From Pascua guehoae (Eukaryota; Basidiomycota; Tremellomycetes; Trichosporonales; Trichosporonaceae): 64,000 bases of DNA. The stretch covers positions 163,878 to 227,877 of the forward strand of contig BCJX01000016.1 of assembly GCA_001600415.1 (NCBI GenBank), written 5' to 3'. A program made the position numbers and the translations under genes. The notes beneath the pieces are model-generated. The model was not told the DNA's origin, made no database searches, and worked only from the letters and a program-made list of their open reading frames with translations. Below are positions 44,976 through 55,504 of this stretch, in pieces. The first letter of the stretch is position 1. Each line of letters opens with the position of its first letter.

Positions 44976-45378
44976 GGAGCCGGGCCAAGGAGACGGACGA
45001 TGGGGTAAGAGGTGTGGTTGATGCAGTATGTTGGAGAGAGGGAGAGAGGGATGCAACGACGGGGTAGGAAGGAAGGTTGGCCGTGACCCGGTGGAGGCCG
45101 CCCCTGGCCGTGGCTGGGGTTGTGGGGTGGGCACTTTGTGTCATGTCACTTTGCGAGCTGCCTGGGTGGGTGGGTGGCCTGGGTGGGAAGGTCAATACTT
45201 ACAATGACGTCGTAGTCGTCCGCCCAGCGTGGTCCGTCTGCCTCGCCACCACTAACAGACAGAGATTGTCTCACACTTGTTGTTCTTCATGCACGTCGCA
45301 ACTCGTCACTTGTACTCTTCTACTTCTACCCTCTTTACCTGTCCCCGCCACCTCCAGATACGCCTGTTCGCTTCCGCC
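44976..45378. promoter_or_regulatory. Divergent promoter of VPS39 and the macro-domain gene
   Basis: 403 nt between start codons. On the minus strand a strong donor-like GTAAGTATT at about 45192-45200 may start an intron in the VPS39 5' UTR; no coding exon is needed upstream. Confidence 0.4.
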
Positions 45379-46847
45379 ATGCACGTCGTTGATGCCACGT
45401 CGCTTCCGACCGTTGCCGATGTCCACAAGTACCAGCCCAATGAGAGCCTCAACGGGCGCATCAGCATCTGGCGAGGTGCGTGAAGGCTATTGAAGGCATG
45501 TGGGCTGACAAGCAGGCGACATTACCAAGCTCAAGGTGTGTCCGTGTTCTACACTCGGTCGTCCAGGAGCACCTGGTGGACTCGGGCCCGGAGAGGAAGT
45601 TACGACCTACTGTATTGGCCCCACTTCACCACCACCGTCTGTCCTTTAACAGAGCAATGTTGACACCAGGCCAACATGATCGTCAACGCAGCCAACAAGA
45701 CGCTGCTAGGCGGCGGAGGCGTCGACGGTGCGATCCACCGCGCCGCTGGGCCAGATCTCTTCTACGAGTGCAAGAAGCTGGGCGGTGCTGATACTGGGGA
45801 GACCAAGGTTACCAAAGGCCACAGGGTGAGTCTGAGGTTCTTTTGACAGACTGTGGGGAGTACGGGCGAGCGCTTGGGGCAAGGCTCGTGTTGTCTGTAA
45901 GGTGTTTGTCTGCACGGTCTCCGCAACGTCTGCCGCGCACACTTGTGTCCACAATGCGTACAGATGTCTGCTACTGGATCACAGTTACATGAACAGTTGC
46001 CCACGAACCACTCCAGCACGGTGGTGGCTAGCCTGCGTTCATGTCTCCTCTCCCCCATTCGCTGTCCCACTACTGCATCCAACCCACTCCAGAGCAGCAC
46101 CGTTAACCCCAGCTCCCCGCAAAGTACGTCGCCCACACTGTCGGCCCCGTCTATTCGTCATCCCACGCCGACCGATGCGCAAAACAGCTGGCATCATGCT
46201 ACCGCACGTCACTAGAGCTCTGCGCCGAATACGGTGGGGGTACGATTGGGTTTGCCAGTATCTCCACTGGAATCTGTGAGTTCCAGAAGTTGTCAATACG
46301 TGAGAGTGGAGATGGTGCCGTGCCAGCCACTAAGGGCACCGCGGTGGCACGGCGGGGGCAGAGCTCGGCATGGGCCCAGCTTGGGGGGTCCCACTCGCTC
46401 TCTAGCCTTGCTTAGTGCGTGTGGCTATCCATGGCTGTCAGCAGGTGGACACCGGCCAGTCGGCTCTGAGTTCAACTAGCTTCATGCCAAACGATCAAGA
46501 CGGGTGTGCTCACACACAGATGGGTATCCTATCAGGGACGCGACGCGCATTGCACTGCGGACCACGCGCGACTTCCTCGAGAAGGACGACAAGGTGAGAC
46601 AGCCGCATCCTACAGCCTTGCTCCTTGCGCCTCCCTATACTGTGGTTTTGGAATGCGTGCTGACACCGATTCCTCTCATTATTCGCTGTCCCCCACTCGC
46701 TACAATGCACCCGCATTTGCCGGCACCACGATGACTACATGCCGCCCCATCCAGGTCACGCGTGTCGTCTACGTCGTGTTCTCCGCCGAGGACGAGCAAG
46801 TGTATCACGACCTCGTGCCAGAATTCTTCCCCGCCCCGAGCGAGTAG
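45379..46847 (+). CDS. Macro-domain protein (ADP-ribose binding/hydrolase type), 200 aa
   Basis: Exons 45379-45475, 45516-45535, 45670-45825, 46113-46275, 46520-46593, 46755-46847; all phases agree. The second exon is only 20 nt. Macro-domain motifs appear in order: G-D-I-T-K-L-K (phosphate/adenine strand), [27 protein letters not shown] split over the glycine-rich loop, V-A-H-T-V-G-P-V-Y, and I-S-T-G-I-Y-G-Y-P. These match the MacroD/YmdB group that removes ADP-ribose from proteins or hydrolyses O-acetyl-ADP-ribose. No signal peptide. Some introns (134-287 nt) are long for this genome. Confidence 0.85.
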
Positions 46848-49336
46848 GCGATAGGTTGGACGCAGAAGGGACGAGGTGCCCCTCACGGTTGGCCATTGTT
46901 GACGCCTGTCCGTCTGCAGCTCCACTACGAATGTGGCTCCAGGCCAGCCGTCGTTGCGAGGAACAGTACGAGGTTGAGATAAAAGGCAGTGTCTGCACGT
47001 CTGCGGGTGACAGCGGTGGATGGTTTGTTCCATGTCGTCTGTCTAATGTCTGATGCAATATGAGTTCCATGTTTCGTGCCATGATGCAACATGTAAGCAA
47101 GTAGTTGTCAGAAGTCACTGTTGTGAAGATATCCGAATACCCTGGAGTCCATGCTCACAGCAACGGCGGCCCTGTTCCGTACACCTTCCCGTCGTCGCTA
47201 GGCAATCTGGCCTCTGGAGATGGCATCCCCTGATTTATTCTTGGCAGAGGACAACATTGATGGAGCTGCCTCGATACGACGACATGGATACAGAGACCAA
47301 CAACACGACTGCGACGAGTTCCGTCCTCCATTCAACCAGCCACCAGGTGAGCTTTGCGATGACCCAATCCACTTCATACAAGACCTGTCCTGTACTCTAA
47401 TCCGTCATCACTGTGCCCATCAATCACATCCGTAGCATTGCATGGATGCAGGTTCGCCGTTATTGTCGCCCAAGGAGGCAGTGTGCTGTAGCAGCACACC
47501 TGCGTTTGATGGCCGACGTTTGGGTCACGTGCACACAGACGTCGGCGGAATCGAACGCGCGACGACAGGAAGAATACAAGGTCATGTATTGCCGTTGGGT
47601 CGAGGGCGTGTGCTGCGGGCGCAGCGCGGGGGCCGCTGCGGGCCGCTTATCGGCGACGGCATTCCGAGGGGAAAACGCGGCCTCGTTTCTCCGTCTCGCG
47701 TAAGGCGGGCCCAACCTTGCAAAGCCCCGCCGCACTATAGCAGCAGCCGCGCCTGGCATGCCCGGCACCCTCCTTTGCTGTCGACGATGCCGCCCTTCGA
47801 ACATGAAACGCGATCCCGAGAGGGGGGTAGAGCGAAAAGAAGATGGGAGATTTCTCTTGGCATAACGTTAGAACAAGTTGGATCCGACGTGGACTCCCTT
47901 GCTACGGGTCGCGCTTGGTTTCTTGGTCCCTGGGCATGGGTGCGTTTGTGGCACTTGTACCTTGCCTGTAAACTATGTGCACGTGCGTGCTCGGATGCTC
48001 GGTCTTTCGAGTGTGATCTTCGAGTTGATCAAAGCTGCTGGCACAAGGGAACAAACTGAGGCTAGAGTAAAAGACCAAAAGTGATGAGGAGCACATCGTG
48101 TTTCTGGGGGTCACCATTGAGTGAGTTCGGAAGACGGCGCGCCGGCGGGGCCAACTCGGGGGGCGCAGTCGACCTATGGGGGTCAAGTTGTGGGATCACT
48201 GACGTATGTTCCCTCTGCAATTCACTATCAGATTCCTCGTTGCGCGAAACGGCTTGCCCACTGTCCTCGTCCTCGGCATACCCTAACGGCTCCACTTGCC
48301 GCGCGTTTGCTGATGCTGGTACACACTACTGGGGCGCCGGAAACTGTCGCTCACGCCCAGTGGCTGCTGACATTTCGACTGGCGGGAAGTCGTTGTTGTA
48401 CGACGCCCGGGGCCAGAACGTTTCGGCGGCTCGTTTCTGGCTCGTTTCGACCGCTCACCAACTGCGGATGACGGGTCGACATGCCGCCCGAACACGCACA
48501 AGACCATGCACGCGTGTGGGGGTCCTGTGCGTGTTCGGGCGTGCGGGCTGTCCGGGGCTACATCGGACAAGTTTGGGGTGGTGGGGAGGCTGCCGGGGTT
48601 AATCGCTCTGCATGTTGCACATGTTCAAGCTTGACCTCAAACCTCAAACTTACCTCATTCGCGCGCCCAAGGTCGGTTCCTTGTTCCTCGAGGTAACTTC
48701 TTGGCCCACGGACCTGGTCTTAACGCCACTGCTGATACGTCTGTCGCTGTTTGCCGATTCGTTTCCCCATCGCGTACCCCAGATCACCTGTGCGCCACCA
48801 GACCCAGCCGCCCAGCCACACCATCCTTTGGGCAACGCCAAGACATTTCTGCCGTTGCTGTTTGCCCAATAACCCAATACCAAGTCTTGCTGCACCCCGT
48901 TATGGACGATAGCACGCACCATCGTCTTGTCTCGCATCGGTCGCCCTTGTGGCGCTTGGCCAACCGCAGCGCAGCTGTCGTCGATGGCCAGTGCGCCCTC
49001 TGCCGCGTTTTGGCGTTGTCGCGTTCTCTCCTGCCACCTCACTGCTCTGCACGCTGCCTTCTTGACGACGACGTTGTGCGCCTGACATCTCTCGTCGGTT
49101 CCTCGCCTCGCATTCTTGGACCTGACCTTGGCCCCAAGCAAACACCATGTAGCCCGAGCGTTTAAAACGCGTCCCTTGTGAGCTGGCCCCGCTCTCTCCC
49201 ATCCTCTTCGTCCCCATCTCACTCGTCTACCCCGTTCCACCCCTCAGTTCTGTCTAGATAAGCAGCTGCCCCAGCCGCCCGTGCCCCCCCTTACCTTGTC
49301 ACTTGTCTCACACTCTTTGCTATCCAACTCCTCGCC
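46848..49336. other. Intergenic region, 2.5 kb, no gene recognised
   Basis: Short overlapping frames only. An imperfect short inverted similarity occurs around 48480-48545 (CGAACACGCACA and its complement TGTGCGTGTTCG). The 5' flank of the carbonic anhydrase gene has TTTAAAA at about 49161. Confidence 0.5.
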
Positions 49337-50928
49337 ATGTCGGTCGCAGCTGCTACCACTGCCTTTCCCGACCTCGCGCCGTTCCTCATCGGCAACGCCG
49401 AATGGGCAAAGGCGACCAATGACGCCGACCCCGCGTTCCTCCCCACGCTCGCCCAGGGCCAGGCCCCGCCCGTCGTGTGGATCGGCTGCGCAGACTCGCG
49501 CGTCCCCGAGAGCGTCATTATGAACCAGAAGCCCGGACAGGTCTTTACCCACGTAAGTCGCGTGGGAGAGCATGCCGTGTTTGTATAGTGGCCGCGGCAA
49601 GTGCCACCACTAGCTCGTCGAAAAACTCGCGTGTGGCAGTTTGTTCGGCTGGCATGATATTTCACCACAGACCGTTATTTTCGCCCCCGTTCTCACCACG
49701 GCGACTTCCCAAGACCGCCAAGCTCTGACACGCAGCGCAACATTGCCAACCAGTACATTCCCGGTGACGCCAACGCCGGCGCAGTCGTCGACTACGCCGT
49801 CCACCACCTCAACACCTCGCACGGTGAGTCTGGCAGTGGGCGCGGGCGAGTGTGGCACAGTCGCTGACGCTGTCGTGTTACTGTGTTTCAAAATCTCTTC
49901 CAAACCTTCTTGGCAATTGCTTGGACGCGCCCTGGTGTTCTTCTCTCGTGCCCCGCATGCCCCGACATGCCCCGCTCTTCTGTCCCCCGGCTCTCGTAAC
50001 GTCCCACGCCCCCCTTTTCCCCAACCTCGTCCATCTCCTTGCCAATCTCGCCCCTCACCCCCTGTACAACCCGGCCCCAACATTCCGTTACACCGAATCC
50101 CTCCCCTCTCTTACCCCGACCCCGTCCCTCCTCCAACTACCCCCACCCCCTGCCCTCCCCCCGGGCCTTGATTACGCCTCCCAGTGGTCGTGGTCGGCCA
50201 CAAAAAGTGCGGCGGTGCAGCCGCAGCCTTTGACGCGCCCAAGCCCGCCCCGAACGCGCCCGCCCCGACCGAGCCGCTCGACGTCTTCCTCGAGCCCCTC
50301 ATCGAGCTCCGCCACACGCTCCCGGCCGACGCGACCGTCGACGACCTCATCGTCGCCAATGTCCAGAGCAACGTGATCAACGTCGTCAACTCGGATGTGA
50401 GTCTGCCGAGATAGTCTGGGCGTTGGGAGCAGGCGAGGGCGCACGCCTGTGTCGTGGGTGCTGGAGGGTAGTGGTGTGCGGTACTTGTAAGAGCGGCCAG
50501 GTTAGGCGCATGTTGCCACGCTGTTGCACGCTTCTTTTTCCTCGCTTGGCACTTTGCTTTGTCCCAACAGCCCAACAGCCCCATAACCCCACCCCCCCAA
50601 CCGCAGCCCCCACACCCAGCTCGCCGCTAACACCCAGACCATCCAGCACGCATGGGAGCAGGGCAAGAGGGTCTGCGTCCACGGCTGGCTGTACGACGTC
50701 CAGACTGGTCTCCTCGACGACCTTGGCTTTTCGCAGTGCGAAGACAAGGGCGACAAGGACAAGGGCGACAAGGACAAGGGCGGCAAGGGTGACAAGGGCG
50801 GCAAGGGTGGCAAGGGCGGCAAGAACGACGACAAGTGCGACAAGTGCGACGACAAGGACGGCAAGAAGGGCAAGTGGGACAACTACCGCAAGGGCGGCAA
50901 GTACTACCACATGGACAAGGTCGAGTAG
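49337..50928 (+). CDS. Beta-carbonic anhydrase with Lys/Asp/Gly-rich C-terminal tail, 268 aa
   Basis: Exons 49337-49552, 49736-49823, 50185-50396, 50638-50928; phases agree. The beta-class zinc site is complete: C51, D53 and R55 in C-A-D-S-R, and H107 with C110 in G-H-K-K-C-G-G. R-N-I-A-N-Q-Y and N-V-I-N-V also fit the family. The enzyme interconverts CO2 and bicarbonate, needed for growth in air. The last exon continues past the normal C-terminus into about 60 residues rich in Lys, Asp and Gly (repeats of K-G-D-K-D and G-G-K) with a C-D-K-C pair and a final W-D-N-Y-R-K-G-G-K-Y-Y-H. I know no such tail in characterised fungal enzymes. The introns of 183, 361 and 241 nt are long for this genome. 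Confidence 0.88.
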
Positions 50929-51497
50929 GCGTGGCGTGATTCCCGCCCCTACAGCGCGTAACCCGCGCGCGTAACGGAAAGCGCGAGCCGCTGTCGCGCC
51001 GCCGAGGACGTTGATTTGTTTTTGTCATTGTGTTGAACAATCGCGATATTCACCATCTATATCCATCTTCCCCATCTCTACCCATCGTCCCCATCTCTAC
51101 CCATCATTATCCCCGCGCGCCGCGGTGCCGCTTGCGGTCTAATAGATAATATGGAATGTACCATTATTTCCACGCCCTTTGTATCCTCACTCTGACGTGG
51201 GCTGGCCAGTAGAGGGCAAGGTGGGTCCACTTTGTGGATTGTGGATACTTAATCCTCGCCCGTGGCGGTGGTGACGGTCCCATAAATTCGTACAGTGCCA
51301 CAGCCACGCAAGAATCCAGGTGTGCGGGCGACCGATTCGTCCAAGAGAAGCAGGCTGCACTCGCATTTTTGCACAAACGTACAACAATCGTGCTTGTACC
51401 CCAAAATCAAAATCAAAAGAGAACAGGGCAAAGAAACCCCGAAATCCGGTTACCCGTCTGCACTTGGTTTGTCGCGTGTCGTGTGACCTAGCCACTT

Positions 51498-51641
51498 GTG
51501 CCCAATGTCAATGATGACAATGGAGTCGCCTCTCTGGAACCCCTCGACCTGATGCCATGATCCCCCCCCCCCCCCCCCCCCCGGTCGTGCCCAATGCCAA
51601 TGATGCCTGACAATCGAGCCGCCTCTGGAACCCCTCAAGCC
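51498..51641. repeat. Imperfect 52-nt direct repeat flanking a 21-nt C tract
   Basis: GTGCCCAATGTCAATGATG (from 51498) recurs as GTGCCCAATGCCAATGATG (from 51587), each followed by a matching stretch ending CTGGAACCCCTC. The C run at 51562-51582 lies between. Confidence 0.75.
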
Positions 51642-52245
51642 CATCCCCTCCAGGGGCGGGCCGGGTCGTTCTCACACTACCATAAGCGACAAGGAAAACA
51701 AGACCCTGCACACTGGCCGTGACCCGCCATGACAGCGAGTCCGGTGTCACAGCAATGGGCCCTGGAATGATAGACTGCCAGACCAGCTCCACAGCACTCG
51801 CCTCCGTAGGCTGCCGCCGTTGCCGCCCCCGCCACCGAAGGTCATTCGCGACGCACACCTCACCCACCAGCCCCTCCGAACCCAAGACATACCCGACGCC
51901 GACTGAATTCGGGATTATCGACAGCCATGGTCCGCCGCAGCTTGGTCAGGCGAAGCCGGATGTTTCAGGCCATCCGCAGTTGCCAGTCCATGGCTCAGTT
52001 GTGAGCCTCACAGGTCATTGAGCACGGGTATTGTGTCCAAAACGTGGTTGGAACGAAACGGGAAATGCGCCGGTTTGATACTCACTCCATGTACATTCCC
52101 CCCCGTCGAGGGCGTACGAGCGGCAGTACTGTACCCGCACAATCCAGCAGGCGGGGTCTTTACCAGGTGGGGTCTGCTCGTCGCTGGCTGCGCACTGATG
52201 GGTGCGGCCACCGGAATGCCCGCGCTTGCATCCCCTCTCACTGTA

Positions 52246-52380
52246 CAGAGGGTGTCAAAACGGACCGCAGACTGCGAGGGGCAGGGACGCTGGCATGCAG
52301 CTGAGGTGCGAGATGAGCGTTCGGCCGCGCGGGACAACATCCTGCGCCCCTCGCGGTCCGGGGTGCGTTTTGACCCTCTG
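52246..52380. repeat. Imperfect inverted repeat, 35-37-nt arms
   Basis: Arm one at 52246-52282 (CAGAGGGTGTCAAAACG to GCGAGGGGC) is nearly complementary to arm two at 52346-52380 (GCCCCTCGCGGTCC to TTTTGACCCTCTG), with a 63-nt spacer. Transcripts could fold into a hairpin. Arms differ by a few bases and one short insertion. Confidence 0.7.
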
Positions 52381-54732
52381 TGAATCTCATGAAACATCGA
52401 GCCACCCATCCCGATTGCTTTCAACAGCGGCGTGCTGAAGGTTGCTTATCCGCACAGACTCGGGCGTGGCTGAATCACAGCGGGGCGATAAGGGATGGCG
52501 TCCTCATTGGCTGGGGTGGCCACGAGGGAATGTTGGGTGTGTGGTCTTGGCGCTGTTTTACATTTTGAAGGCTGGCGCACTGGTAGTGTTGCCAAAATCC
52601 GCAGTTGGTCGTCTCGAGTTGTGCATCCGCAGTTACGGGCACGCAAGGGAGTGGGGTGAGACTGTTGGGCCGGTAGTGCTCTCACAGGCGTGCTCGGGGT
52701 AGTCGGGTGCGGGGTGCATTTTGACATTAACGCGCACCCTCCAAAGGCGACATGACTGGTGTGTGTAGACCTGGCAAAGAGTGTGAACATTGGGGCAAGT
52801 TAGCATCGGGGGAACTGGAATGAGTTGAAGAGCGGATCGGTCTAATCGGCAGAGGGAGGCACATGGGTGTGTTTGAGGGGGTGGCTCTACCATCCACCAT
52901 CGCGTATCACGACCGATGCAAGCAACGGCATGGGTGTGAGCGGGGGAACGTCGAGTCCGAAGAGCTCGTCCAGACCGCGGGAATAACCTCGCAGCAAGCC
53001 GCCTGTATTCCCCTTCCAAGCGCTGGGAAGGGTGAGTTGGGAGACCAGGCGGTGGGAAGCGTGGAGTGTCCTCCCCGACGTTTATTCCCATGTCAGCATG
53101 CCCCATGGCATACGCGCAATGCATGCGTCAGGTTTGACGGGCAGTGAGACTACTCCCCATGAGGCTGAACTACTGCGGAACAACACACAGGCTGTCAGAA
53201 AGGACAGTGAGGGCATGGTGAGATGTGTCTTGGCCTGCCGAACGCTCATCAGTACCCAGCTCAGCTACCTCCCACGGCGTCCCTGCCCTCACAGTCCCTT
53301 TTGCCTCCTCGCAGCCATATGTTTCAGTACCAGGTCAACACCGTCCCACACATCGCCATCTCCACCCTCTATGCGAGACGCCCGTTTGCCCTACCGCCAC
53401 CTGTCAAGAGTGCCCCCCAGCGACAACCCAGTCTCACTCACGAGTACCCAGTGACAGCCACTGCAGCGCGACAAAGCACGCCGGATGTCAACGCATCACG
53501 AACGCATTATGCCCGGTTAGACATGCTGGACGTGATGTTGCCTCCTGCCATGCTTCCACTATCGTGCACGGTGATGGAGAAAGACAGGGCGGGGTGGGCG
53601 GTGGGCACGTTGGTACCCGAGTCCTGGTACCATTGCCCCGGTCCCAGCCCCCCCCCCCTTCCCCACATCCCCCCTTTCGCCCACCCCTCCCTCCCCTCTC
53701 CTTCCCAACCCCACACCCTTGCCGCCTCACGCGCCCGCCCCACCCCCGCCCCCGCCTGCCCCGCTACGCTCCACACGGCCCACCGTTAGACCTCGTCGCG
53801 ACGCACGCGCCCATCCAACTGTGCCCAACGAGGCGTGACCGTCGTGAACGCAACAAACGCACATCCCAACGTGCGATATCAGTCTCAGATAACGCAGCTG
53901 AGATAACACGCCACACCGAATCGCGCGATAAACAATGAGATGCGGGCATGTGGGATGGGTGGAAAGCACAATTGGCAGGTCACATGTTCGCAAGGGTGCT
54001 ACTGCGGGCACGGGTGGGTGCCCCCGGGGGCGCGGGGGATGTGGGTACTTATGGGTGCGGGTGCGCCACTGGGCCACTGAGACACGCTAGCTAGGGGGGC
54101 ATGTGCCGTCGTGTGCCATGTGCCAAATGTGGTGTGCATGCGACATGTGCATGCCAGATCGCGGGTCATGACACGGGTCATTGGTGGGTGCCATGAGACT
54201 GATCGGACCAGGGGCAGGGTGAAACACGCGAACAGAAACGCACCCGAAAGCGCAAACGCGTCAGCCTGTTGTCAATACTGAAAAATGCCGCATTCCGTAT
54301 CCGTCAATGATTGCTTGCTGCGATCGTGAGAGTAACCCCCGGGTCCGAAGTCCGAGGTACGTTTGGCCGTTGGCCCTGTTGTTGGCATGTCATCGCGGAT
54401 GCTCGCGTGCACGTTGCATTGGGCTCTATCGACCACGTCCTCCGGCATGCGCGGCACCGCCATGTAGACGAAGCCAGCTAGCTCGGCAGCTGGCATGAGC
54501 GGCATGCCGTGGTGTGTAAATGCCGCCATTCCGAGCGAGCGGGGCGCGTCATCATGAAGTGTTTGCGGTGCTGGTTAGTTTGTTTAGTGGGCTAGTGGCT
54601 AGTGGGGTGGGTAATGAGCTTGATGAGATTTCCACGGCTGAGAGTGACGCGGTGGCGGTGGCGGTGGCGGCGAGGCGTTGAGATGTTAGTGGGCGACTGG
54701 TGCCACACGCCACTGTGCTGTGGTCGCTACTG

Positions 54733-54780
54733 AGCTGCTGGCTGCTAGCTGCTGGCTGCTGGCCGCTGGCCGCTGGGCCG
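54733..54780. repeat. GCTGCTGG-type tandem repeat
   Basis: Six to seven copies of 7-8-nt units (GCTGCTGG, GCTGCTA, GCCGCTGG) in the gene-free region. Confidence 0.75.
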
Positions 54781-55118
54781 TTGAGCTGTCAGCTGCACCT
54801 GCACACCTGTGCAGCTGGCAGATGACGTCCATTGGTGCATTGCGAGCTCAGGCGCATATGTAGTCTCTCACGGTAAGCAGCGCCTCTGCTGACCACGGAG
54901 ATTGCAGATACTCCGTGGATCAACACCCAATCTGACAGGTTTAGCCAGAACCCAATCTCCCATGTACATCTCCCGCCTCACACTTTTTTCTGTTGCTTCT
55001 CGCATACGGTGAGAGATGCGGAAGAATAGCACAGACGGATCCCATTCGTCTCCGCGGCCGACACCCACTCGCCACCCACCCGCCCGCTGCGAAAGCCCCA
55101 CCCAGGCCCTCCTTCGCC

Positions 55119-55194
55119 CCACCCAGGCTCCGTCCAGCACCCAGGCTCCGTCCAGCACCCAGGCTCCGTCTACCAGGCCCCACCCAGGCTCCGT
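55119..55194. repeat. 18-19-nt tandem repeat (CACCCAGGCTCCGTCCAG)
   Basis: Three near-identical copies followed by one or two diverged ones. Translation of this array accounts for the repeated S-L-G-A-G-R seen in the long minus-strand frame. Confidence 0.8.
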
Positions 55195-55488
55195 AGGCCC
55201 GGGCCATCACCACCCAGGCCGCGTCCCCGTCCAGCCCGGTGACAGCCCTGGTTCGAGGGCCACCGAGGGCCACCGAGGGCCCTCGAAACGCGAGCCTGGG
55301 AAAGTAGAATCTAGCCTGTCCAGGCTGTCCAGACTGCCAGGCCAGGCCACACCGTACAAGTTGGGGCTGCGTGCGGCGATTTGCTGGCATGGCCGGTGTT
55401 CGGCTCCGGACGCCCGTTGGGGTTGGTGGATCGGTCAGCCAAAGCCACAGCCACAGTGCGCGTACAGTGCACCTGTACACCTGTACCG

Positions 55489-55504
55489 GTACACCTAGGT
55501 GTAC
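55489..55504. repeat. Perfect 16-nt palindrome GTACACCTAGGTGTAC
   Basis: It sits among several ACCTGTAC units (55470-55512) and next to a second palindrome TGTACCGGTACA. It could be a dimeric protein-binding site, but no partner is known. Confidence 0.5.

Noticed and set aside
47540..47600. tRNA-like GGAATCGAAC
   Set aside because: T-stem bases do not pair and no matching 5' half is present.
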